From: Gallionellaceae bacterium UBA5126
GTDB lineage: Bacteria; Pseudomonadota; Gammaproteobacteria; Burkholderiales; Gallionellaceae
Length of the DNA stretch: 5,488 bases
Assembly: GCA_002414205.1 (NCBI GenBank)
Contig: DHYQ01000092.1
Span: forward strand, 21,399 to 26,886
Direction: 5' to 3'
A model generated the notes under the pieces. The model did no database searches. It saw nothing but the letters and a program-made list of their open reading frames with translations, and had not been told where the DNA came from. Below are positions 1-4,994 of this stretch, in pieces (the first letter of the stretch is position 1; every line of letters starts with the position of its first letter). The position numbers and the translations under genes were made by a program.

Positions 1-270
1 GCCAATCAAGTGACTGAAATCGCTTTCTATCTGCCAGATGGCGCGCCCGGCGGGCAATATGACATCGTGGTGGCGAATATCCTGACCAACCCGTTGCGCG
101 TACTAGCCCCGTTGCTGGCGGGTGCGACACGCCAAGGTGGACGCATTGTGCTGTCGGGGATTCTAGAGCAACAGGCGCAGGACGTGATGGCGGTGTACAA
201 CCAGTGGTTTGACTTCGTGCCGCCGGTGTTTGAAGACGGCTGGTCGTGCCTGTCGGGTTGCAAACGGTAA
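1..270 (+). CDS. prmA: Ribosomal protein L11 methyltransferase, C-terminal part (5' end outside window)
   Basis: The protein is an S-adenosylmethionine-dependent cytoplasmic enzyme that methylates ribosomal protein L11. The reading frame is open from base 1 and stops at TAA 268-270, leaving 89 residues, roughly the last third of a protein that is usually near 290-300 residues. Visible residues 21-32 read DIVVANILTNPL, the PrmA form of the Asn-containing methyltransferase motif IV, which lies near the target amino group. A Rossmann strand of the type GGRIVLSGIL follows at 47-55, and the tail EDGWSCLSGCKR matches the usual PrmA C-terminus. The GTG at base 10 is internal and not the true start. 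The next gene begins 5 bases after the stop, so the two are probably cotranscribed. The family is clear; the N-terminal half cannot be judged from here. Confidence 0.93.
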   Translation, partial: ANQVTEIAFYLPDGAPGGQYDIVVANILTNPLRVLAPLLAGATRQGGRIVLSGILEQQAQDVMAVYNQWFDFVPPVFEDGWSCLSGCKR

Positions 271-275
271 TCAGC

Positions 276-1049
276 ATGGACGGCACCACGCTTTGCCCGC
301 ATTGCCAGACGCGCTTCAAGATTTCTGAAGTGCAGTTGGCGGCGCGCGCGGGTATGGTGCGCTGTGGTCAGTGCAGGCAGGCGTTTGATGCACGTGCTGC
401 GTTTGTGCGCAATGCGGAAGAAGAGGGGGCGCAACGCAGTGCGGTTGAGCCTCTGGCGGCGTCAGTGCAGGAAGAGGCTGCCGAGGTGACGTTGCGGCAA
501 GCCGCGCCCTTGCAGCCAGAACATGTGCCGGTGTTATTGCTGGGAGGGCAGCCCAGTCCGCGTCAACGTCGTTTGCACAAGCTGTTGGGCTTGGTGAGTG
601 TGTTGCTGCTACTGCTGCTTTTTTTTCAGGTGACGTTTTTTTTCCGGGTGGAATTGGCGGGCCGCTATCCCAACCTCAAGCCAGTGTTGGCGGATGCCTG
701 TGCAGCCTTGGGTTGTCGTGTTGGGTTGCCGCAGGAAGTGGATTTGATGAGCATCGAGTCGTCAGAGTTGGAAGCCGTGCCGCAACATGACAATCAAATC
801 ATCCTGCACGTCTTGCTGCGTAATCGCGCCAATGTGGCGCAAGCCTATCCCCGATTGGAGTTGACCCTGAAGGATGAGCAGGATCGACCTTTGGTGCGAC
901 GGATTTTATTACCGGTGGATTATCTGTCGCCGCAAGACAAAGAAAGTGACGGCCTGGCGGGCAATCAGGAGTTGCAAATTCGTTTGCCGCTGGATATTCA
1001 TGATCTCAAGCCCGTTGGTTATCGCCTGAGTCTGTTTTACCCTGGATAA
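276..1049 (+). CDS. Zinc-ribbon, single-pass membrane protein with DUF3426 domain
   Basis: The protein has 257 residues and no established function. The N-terminus holds an MJ0042-type zinc ribbon: Cys7-x2-Cys10 and Cys30-x2-Cys33, with the family pattern CPHCQTRF then GMVRCGQCRQAFD. A charged, low-complexity linker follows (about 40-98), then one very hydrophobic Leu/Phe membrane segment (about 103-123), then a DUF3426 domain (about 125-255) with the typical LRNRANVAQAYPRLELTL stretch. The likely topology is a cytoplasmic zinc ribbon and a periplasmic C-terminal domain. The start chosen is ATG 276. An in-frame GTG at 246 would add ten residues and overlap prmA by 25 bp, but the zinc-ribbon family starts just before the first CxxC. 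No strong Shine-Dalgarno is seen, so translation may be coupled to prmA, which ends 5 bases upstream. The gene after prmA in Betaproteobacteria is often of this type (known context). The 3' end overlaps convergent anmK by 13 bp. Confidence 0.88.
   Translation: MDGTTLCPHCQTRFKISEVQLAARAGMVRCGQCRQAFDARAAFVRNAEEEGAQRSAVEPLAASVQEEAAEVTLRQAAPLQPEHVPVLLLGGQPSPRQRRLHKLLGLVSVLLLLLLFFQVTFFFRVELAGRYPNLKPVLADACAALGCRVGLPQEVDLMSIESSELEAVPQHDNQIILHVLLRNRANVAQAYPRLELTLKDEQDRPLVRRILLPVDYLSPQDKESDGLAGNQELQIRLPLDIHDLKPVGYRLSLFYPG
1037..1049. other. Convergent stop-codon overlap, quasi-palindrome TTACCCTGGATAA
   Basis: The last 13 bases of the zinc-ribbon gene are also the last 13 bases of anmK on the other strand. 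The element (TTA-CCCTGGA-TAA) is almost self-complementary, and each strand reads Tyr-Pro-Gly-stop at its end (TAC CCT GGA TAA on +, TAT CCA GGG TAA on -). No hairpin followed by a T-tract lies beside it, so it does not look like a classical bidirectional terminator, and the two transcripts must overlap at their ends. Confidence 0.8.
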
Positions 1050-2122
1050 CACGCCCCCAAAATGCGCCCCGCGCGCGCGCCAGTGACAGCAGGCAAATTC
1101 GCCGCGACCCCGCGTTGAAATTGCCAAGCCAGCCAGGCAAATGCCATGGCTTCCAAATTATCTCCATCCAGTCCCAATGTTTGTATCGGTGCGACGACAC
1201 AGCTTGGCAAGTGTTGTTGTAGTCGTTGGCGCAACAGGTGATTGTGTGTGCCGCCACCGCATAAATACACGGCTTGCGCCCCCGTACAATAGGCGTTGAT
1301 GGCATCCGCAATGCCATGTACGGTTAATTCCAGCAGCGTGCGTTGCACATCCTGTGGCCGCTCGTCGCCGCTCAGAAAACCTTGTAGCCAAACGATATTG
1401 AATAAATCCCGCCCACTGCTCTTGGGTGGTGTTTGCCGGAAAAACGGCTCGGCCAGCATCGCCTGCAAATGCGTCGGTAAAACCTGCCCTTGTGCCGCCC
1501 AGGCGCCATCGCGGTCGAAGGGTTGTTGTAAATGTTGCTGGCACCAGGCATCCAGCAACAAGTTGCCGGGGCCGCAATCGAAGCCCGCCGTGGTTTGACC
1601 CGGTGCCAAATCAGTCAGGTTGCTGATACCGCCGATATTGACGATGACGCGATGTTGTGTGGGGTGGCGCAGTAGGGCGTCATGGAAAGCGGGCACCAGG
1701 GGTGCGCCTTGTCCGCCGGCGGCGATGTCGCGGCTGCGGAAATCGTGGATAACCGTCAAACCAGTCAATTCAGCCAGTAAGGCGGCGTTGCCAATTTGCA
1801 GGGTGTAGCCTTGTTGTGGGTTGTGGCGGATGGTTTGGCCGTGACAGCCGATGGCGGCAATATCGCCGGGAAACTGGGTCTGCAAGGCTTGTACGCTATG
1901 CGCATACAGTTCGGCTAACTGGTTGGCAACCAGTTGTGTGCGGTGCAGTTCGTCATGCCCCGGCACATGCAGCGCTAACAAGGCCTGACGCAGTGTTTGT
2001 GGGAAGGGGAGATAATGTGTGGCCAACAGGATTGGCAGGTCGGTGGAAAAGTCTACCAGCGCAGCGTCCACGCCATCCAGACTCGTCCCCGACATCAAGC
2101 CGATATAGCGGCAGCCGCTCAA
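1037..2122 (-). CDS. anmK: Anhydro-N-acetylmuramic acid kinase
   Basis: The enzyme uses ATP and water to open the 1,6-anhydro ring of anhydro-MurNAc and phosphorylate it to MurNAc-6-phosphate, a cytoplasmic step of peptidoglycan recycling. The 361 residues compare with about 369 in E. coli. Family motifs appear in order: phosphate-binding GLMSGTSLDG (8-17), GCHGQTIRHNP (92-102), DFRSRDIAAGGQGAPLVPAFH (127-147), VNIGGISNLT (161-170), GFDCGPGN (180-187) with Asp182 at the catalytic base position, KSSGRDLFN (234-242), CGGGTHN (288-294) and GLDGDNLEAMAFA (317-329). The start is TTG at 2122-2120. It places SGCRYIG before MSGTSLDG just as in E. coli AnmK, whereas the first ATG (codon 10) would remove the first beta strand. 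The TTG overlaps the stop of the upstream peptidase gene as TTGA, which suggests translational coupling. All key residues are intact. The product assignment is very secure; the start is less so. Confidence 0.96.
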   Translation of the reverse strand: MSGCRYIGLMSGTSLDGVDAALVDFSTDLPILLATHYLPFPQTLRQALLALHVPGHDELHRTQLVANQLAELYAHSVQALQTQFPGDIAAIGCHGQTIRHNPQQGYTLQIGNAALLAELTGLTVIHDFRSRDIAAGGQGAPLVPAFHDALLRHPTQHRVIVNIGGISNLTDLAPGQTTAGFDCGPGNLLLDAWCQQHLQQPFDRDGAWAAQGQVLPTHLQAMLAEPFFRQTPPKSSGRDLFNIVWLQGFLSGDERPQDVQRTLLELTVHGIADAINAYCTGAQAVYLCGGGTHNHLLRQRLQQHLPSCVVAPIQTLGLDGDNLEAMAFAWLAWQFQRGVAANLPAVTGARAGRILGACYPG

Positions 2123-3417
2123 TCAAGCTTCGCCAGATTGGTGTTGCGTAGCACGTCCAGTTGGGAAGCAAATAGATCCGCCGCTTGCTGGAAGCGTGTG
2201 CGGTTGGCGTCGTTAATTGGTTGTGCATTCGGCAGCGCGACGCGCAGTGGGTCACGTTGCACGCCATCAATCTTGAATTCGTAATGCAGGTGCGGCCCAC
2301 TGGCCAAGCCGGTCATGCCGACATAACCAATGACGCTGCCTTGGGATACGCGTTGTCCGCGCTTCATGCCCTGTGCTGCACGCGACAAGTGACCATACAC
2401 GGTGCTATAGCGACCTTGGTGCTTGATGATGACCACGTTGCCGTAGCCATTTTGCCAGCCCACATAGTCAATCACACCATCCGACGTGGATTTGACCGGG
2501 GTGCCCGTGGGGGCTGCAAAGTCAGTACCCTTGTGGGCGCGCCATGTATTCAGGACGGGATGGAAGCGGGCGCTGGTAAAGCCGGAGGAAACGCGTGAGA
2601 ACGCAATCGGCGAACGCAGGAAAGCCTTGCGGGCGCTCTTGCCTTCGGTGGTGTAGTAATCGCCGTGCTGCTCGTCCGTCTGGAAATACACCACCTTGTA
2701 GGAATGACCCTGGTTGATGAACTCGGCGGCCTGAATGCGGCCCGTTTTGACCAGTGCGCCACTGCTATAGGTCATTTTGTACACGGCTGTGAAGCGATCG
2801 CCGGGCTTGATGTCGTGGTGGAAGTCAATGTCGCCACTGAAAATTTCAGTCAACTGATTGGCGGCGGCCTCCGGCATACCGGCAGCGTCGGTCGCTTGAT
2901 ACAAGCTGGTTTTAATCACACCGGTGCGCACAAACAAGCGCTCTTCGGTTTCTGCGGTTTTGGAGAGTGCGACGAATTTGTCACCTTGCTTGCTGATGGT
3001 GACTTCATTGGTCGGAGAGCTGAGGTATTTGAGGCTAATCAGGCCACCATCGGCGGTGGTGTCGGCATGTACTTCACGTCCTACGGCCAGCTTGCGGAAA
3101 GATTCCACGGCCTTGTCGGTGCGCATATAGTTGCTCGCGTCATTGTCGTTGACCCCTAAGCGATGCAGAAATTCGGCGACCGTTTCACCGCGCTGGATGC
3201 GCTCTGTGTGCGAGTAGACGTGATTGCTGGTTTTTAGGGGGGTGATGCTGGGGAGGGAAACTTCAGTGCTGATCACTTGATCGCTCAGGGCGCTGATTTC
3301 ATTGTGTGGCACCAAGCCAAAAGCAGTGACGACACTTAGCAAGGGGATGGTGGAAACCGAAACCAACCAACGCAACTTTTTTTTACGTTCTTGAATCAGT
3401 GAATTTTGGGGTAACAT
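2119..3417 (-). CDS. M23-family peptidoglycan DD-endopeptidase (MepM/LytM-like)
   Basis: This is a membrane-anchored zinc metallopeptidase expected to cut peptide cross-links of peptidoglycan in the periplasm. It has 432 residues from ATG 3417. The N-terminus is basic (QERKKKLRW, 9-17), followed by a hydrophobic anchor (about 18-36). An OapA/LysM-like segment with the pattern RIQRGETVAEFLHRLGV lies at 73-89, and a Csd3/MepM-type second N-terminal domain around 165-275. The M23 catalytic domain spans about 276-400 with HKGTD (His295, Asp299), YGHLS (His343) and HLH (His376, His378), so zinc ligands and catalytic histidines are complete. A GTG at 3474 would add 19 residues without family support. 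ATG 3417 has AAGAGG five bases upstream and puts the basic stretch and anchor at the N-terminus. It is first in an operon with anmK (4-bp overlap) and divergent from tyrS. It resembles E. coli MepM (YebA), but exact orthology is not shown, so no symbol is given. Confidence 0.92.
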   Translation of the reverse strand: MLPQNSLIQERKKKLRWLVSVSTIPLLSVVTAFGLVPHNEISALSDQVISTEVSLPSITPLKTSNHVYSHTERIQRGETVAEFLHRLGVNDNDASNYMRTDKAVESFRKLAVGREVHADTTADGGLISLKYLSSPTNEVTISKQGDKFVALSKTAETEERLFVRTGVIKTSLYQATDAAGMPEAAANQLTEIFSGDIDFHHDIKPGDRFTAVYKMTYSSGALVKTGRIQAAEFINQGHSYKVVYFQTDEQHGDYYTTEGKSARKAFLRSPIAFSRVSSGFTSARFHPVLNTWRAHKGTDFAAPTGTPVKSTSDGVIDYVGWQNGYGNVVIIKHQGRYSTVYGHLSRAAQGMKRGQRVSQGSVIGYVGMTGLASGPHLHYEFKIDGVQRDPLRVALPNAQPINDANRTRFQQAADLFASQLDVLRNTNLAKLD

Positions 3418-3422
3418 TCGCG

Positions 3423-3428
3423 CCTCTT
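3423..3428 (-). promoter_or_regulatory. Ribosome binding site AAGAGG that fixes the M23 peptidase start
   Basis: On the minus strand AAGAGG sits five bases upstream of ATG 3417. It is a good match to the anti-Shine-Dalgarno complement at suitable spacing and favours this ATG over the in-frame GTG at 3474. Confidence 0.7.
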
Positions 3429-3443
3429 CGTTATTGCGTACCG

Positions 3444-3456
3444 GGACAAATTGTCC
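3444..3456. repeat. Dyad GGACAA-A-TTGTCC in the peptidase leader
   Basis: These are perfect 6-bp arms around a single central base, 16 bases before the AAGAGG ribosome binding site on the minus strand. CCG (3441-3443) and CGG (3461-3463) further out could lengthen it with an unpaired stretch. It could be an operator or a small hairpin in the 5' leader; with such a short loop an operator is likelier. No regulator is recognised. Confidence 0.4.
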
Positions 3457-3503
3457 AAAACGGCTCGCATACACACTCAGGCGCGCACTTTACCAGAATA
3501 TGA

Positions 3504-3517
3504 CGGTTGTGCAACCG
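3504..3517. repeat. Dyad CGGTTG-TG-CAACCG
   Basis: These are perfect 6-bp inverted arms with a 2-base centre, overlapping the weak -35-like TTGCAC proposed for the peptidase operon. Its position in a divergent promoter region fits a protein-binding site. It does not match the LexA CTGT-N8-ACAG pattern or another operator I can name. Confidence 0.4.
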
Positions 3518-3622
3518 AAAATGCACCTTGCGCCAGCGTGGGTTGGTTTGTGAGGGTGTATTTGTTATTAATTGTGGCTAATATAAGCTAAAAAAGTTTA
3601 ATTGTAGATAAAGTTGGTAAAA

Positions 3623-4828
3623 ATGAACGAGCAAAACTTGCCGGAAACGCTGGAAATCATCCGTCGTGGCGCACAGGAAATCCTGTTGGAAGAAGAGTTG
3701 ATTCAAAAGTTGAAGCAGGGCCGTCCGCTGCGCATCAAGGCCGGTTTTGACCCCACCGCGCCGGATTTGCATCTGGGGCATACCGTGCTGCTGAACAAGA
3801 TGCGTCAGTTGCAGGATCTGGGGCATCAAGCCCTGTTTCTGATTGGCGACTTCACCGGCATGATCGGCGACCCGACTGGCAAGAACGCCACCCGTCCGCC
3901 CTTGTCGCGCGAGCAGGTGGTCGAGAATGCCCAGAGTTATCAGGCACAGGTGTTTAAAATCCTTGACCCGGCCAAGACGGAGATATGCTTCAACTCGACT
4001 TGGATGAATGCGCTAAACGCCGCTGATTTGATCAAGCTGGCCGCCACGCATACGGTGGCGCGCATGCTGGAGCGCGATGATTTTTCCAAGCGTTATCGCA
4101 ATAATCAGCCCATCGCCATTCACGAATTCCTCTATCCGCTGGTACAAGGCTACGATTCCGTGGCGCTGAAGGCCGATTTGGAACTCGGTGGCACCGACCA
4201 GAAATTCAACCTGCTGATGGGGCGTGAGTTGCAGAAGCATTACGGCCAGCCAGCGCAGTGCATTCTGACCATGCCGCTGTTGGAAGGGCTGGACGGCGTG
4301 AACAAGATGTCCAAATCGCTGGGCAATTACATCGGCATTACCGACACGCCGCAGGACATGTTCGGCAAGCTGATGTCGATTTCCGACACGTTGATGTGGC
4401 GCTATCTGGAGTTGCTGTCCTTCCGCAGTCTGGTGGAAATTGCCGCTTGGCGCAGCGAAGTCGAGCAGGGTCGTAATCCGCGTGACATCAAGGTGCTGCT
4501 GGCACAGGAAATCGTCGCCCGCTTCCATAGTCAGGCCGCTGCCGAGCAGGCTTTGACGGAATTTGAAGCGCGTTTCCGTCAGGGTGCGCTGCCGGACGAT
4601 ATGCCGGAAATCAGCGTGCCATCCGCCAATGGTTACATTGCCATCGCCCATCTGCTAAAGCAGGCCAATCTGGTCGCCAGTACCTCCGAAGCCCTGCGCA
4701 TGATCGACCAAGGTGGCGTGAAGCTGGACAGTGCCAGGGTCAGCGACAAAGCCTTGCAAATCTCCGCCGGGACGGTGGTGGTGGCGCAAGTCGGCAAGCG
4801 CAAATTTGCCCGCGTGACGGTCGCGTGA
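3623..4828 (+). CDS. tyrS: Tyrosyl-tRNA synthetase (KMSKS type)
   Basis: This cytoplasmic class I synthetase charges tRNA-Tyr with tyrosine. The 401 residues fit the longer TyrRS branch. The N-terminal Rossmann domain has the HIGH-type motif HLGH (50-53) within [13 protein letters not shown], followed by [13 protein letters not shown] (75-87). Tyrosine recognition is seen in YPLVQGYD (171-178: Tyr171, Gln175, Asp178) and then GGTDQKFN (189-196). The second signature is a full KMSKS (228-232), unlike the KFGKT of E. coli TyrS. An S4 RNA-binding domain closes the protein (about 338-400), with [15 protein letters not shown] as its core. ATG 3623 was chosen over the in-frame TTG at 3614, which would add only three residues. 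No strong Shine-Dalgarno stands out before either. No T-box or other riboswitch is seen in the leader. The frame is intact and no key residue is missing. Confidence 0.97.
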   Translation: MNEQNLPETLEIIRRGAQEILLEEELIQKLKQGRPLRIKAGFDPTAPDLHLGHTVLLNKMRQLQDLGHQALFLIGDFTGMIGDPTGKNATRPPLSREQVVENAQSYQAQVFKILDPAKTEICFNSTWMNALNAADLIKLAATHTVARMLERDDFSKRYRNNQPIAIHEFLYPLVQGYDSVALKADLELGGTDQKFNLLMGRELQKHYGQPAQCILTMPLLEGLDGVNKMSKSLGNYIGITDTPQDMFGKLMSISDTLMWRYLELLSFRSLVEIAAWRSEVEQGRNPRDIKVLLAQEIVARFHSQAAAEQALTEFEARFRQGALPDDMPEISVPSANGYIAIAHLLKQANLVASTSEALRMIDQGGVKLDSARVSDKALQISAGTVVVAQVGKRKFARVTVA

Positions 4829-4883
4829 TGCTGTAGATTTTTGAATTTAAATAATATTTTATAGTTGGCGCGGCGACGGGCTG

Positions 4884-4943
4884 CCATGTTTGAGACCGAA
4901 GAAATGCGTGGATTTATCCCTATTTAATTCGGTCTCATCATGG
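4884..4943 (+). repeat. Extended inverted repeat / stem-loop upstream of ccmA
   Basis: The arms TGAGACCGAA (4891-4900) and TTCGGTCTCA (4928-4937) are perfectly complementary over 10 bp. Beyond a 2x1 internal loop the pairing resumes with CCATG (4884-4888) and CATGG (4939-4943), giving 15 pairs in all. The 27-base loop has further pairing potential: AAAT 4902-4905 with ATTT 4922-4925, and GGA 4910-4912 with TCC 4917-4919. No T-tract follows the right arm directly, so it is not a standard intrinsic terminator. It may be an mRNA 3'-end stabiliser for tyrS, a leader structure for ccmA, a small RNA or a remnant of a small mobile repeat. The sequence alone does not decide. Confidence 0.6.
4886..4927 (+). 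other. Possible 13-codon leader ORF inside the stem-loop
   Basis: ATG 4886 to TAA 4925-4927 encodes MFETEEMRGFIPI. The start lies in the outer left arm and the stop ends exactly where the right inner arm begins. A GGG at 4878-4880, five bases upstream, is only a weak ribosome binding site. An ORF this short arises readily by chance and no peptide family is recognised, so it is recorded as a candidate and not a gene. Confidence 0.2.
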
Positions 4944-4978
4944 GCAATCTATCGTATATAATCGCCCGTTATTTTTTT
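4942..4978 (+). terminator. Weak terminator-like hairpin with T7 run
   Basis: GGGC (4942-4945) can pair with GCCC (4964-4967), with two further A-T pairs past a mismatch, and a T7 run lies five bases beyond (4972-4978). The stem is short and the loop long, so as a tyrS terminator it would be inefficient. It overlaps the TATAAT box and shares two G residues with the larger stem-loop upstream. Confidence 0.25.
4957..4962 (+). promoter_or_regulatory. Putative -10 box TATAAT for ccmA
   Basis: An exact sigma-70 -10 consensus lies 32 bases before the ccmA ATG, which would give a short leader of about 25 bases. The expected -35 position falls in TCTCAT, part of the right arm of the stem-loop, and is a poor match, so the promoter would be weak or need an activator. 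Chance occurrence in AT-rich DNA is possible. Confidence 0.4.
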
Positions 4979-4994
4979 GGGACAAGTTTTTGCC

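Larger units (their letters stand above)
3418..3622. promoter_or_regulatory. Divergent control region between M23 peptidase-anmK operon and tyrS
   Basis: This 205-bp non-coding stretch must carry the promoters of both flanking genes. For tyrS, a -10-like TAATAT (3579-3584), overlapped by TATAAG (3582-3587), lies in an AT-rich tract 38 bases before the ATG; no good -35 is seen at 16-18 bp spacing. For the peptidase, a weak minus-strand pair can be drawn: TTGCAC (3514-3509) and TAAAGT (3492-3487), 16 bp apart. Neither promoter is certain. The region also holds two short dyads (annotated separately) and a 10-bp near-repeat TTAATTGTRG at 3568-3577 and 3598-3607. Confidence 0.55.
4829..4994. other. 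tyrS-ccmA intergenic spacer
   Basis: This 166-bp spacer has an AT-rich first part (4837-4863) directly after the tyrS stop, containing TATAGT (4860-4865), a -10-like hexamer without a credible -35. A GC-richer part follows (4867-4885), then an extended inverted repeat with a mini-ORF inside it, a TATAAT box, a T7 run (4972-4978) and the ccmA start. No tRNA or rRNA gene is present. Confidence 0.6.

Noticed and set aside
27..434. Minus-strand open frame across prmA and the zinc-ribbon gene
   Set aside because: It crosses two supported genes on the opposite strand and has no family features.
1070..1080. Alternating CG run (CGCGCGCGCGC) as a possible Z-DNA or regulatory element
   Set aside because: It is inside the anmK coding region and simply encodes Gly-Ala-Arg-Ala near the C-terminus with GC-rich codons.
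2185..2598. Plus-strand open frame antisense to the catalytic part of the peptidase
   Set aside because: It is overlapped entirely by the conserved M23 domain and its translation resembles no known protein.
2665..3159. Plus-strand open frame (164 codons) opposite the M23 peptidase
   Set aside because: It is antisense to a gene with complete family motifs. Its Gly/Val/Ile-rich translation has no recognisable domain and looks like a shadow frame.
3418..3474. GTG start at 3474 adding 19 residues to the M23 peptidase
   Set aside because: The added residues precede the basic stretch and membrane anchor, have no good ribosome binding site and would place the dyad at 3444-3456 inside coding DNA. 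ATG 3417 has AAGAGG at ideal spacing.
4013..4651. Long minus-strand open frame (212 codons) inside tyrS
   Set aside because: It lies wholly opposite a well-supported synthetase gene, shows no recognisable domain and is rich in His/Gln/Arg as expected for an antisense reading of GC-rich coding DNA.
4859..4883. GC-rich segment after the AT-rich tract as an intrinsic tyrS terminator
   Set aside because: Only three-base pairings can be drawn and no T-run follows, so it does not make a credible terminator.
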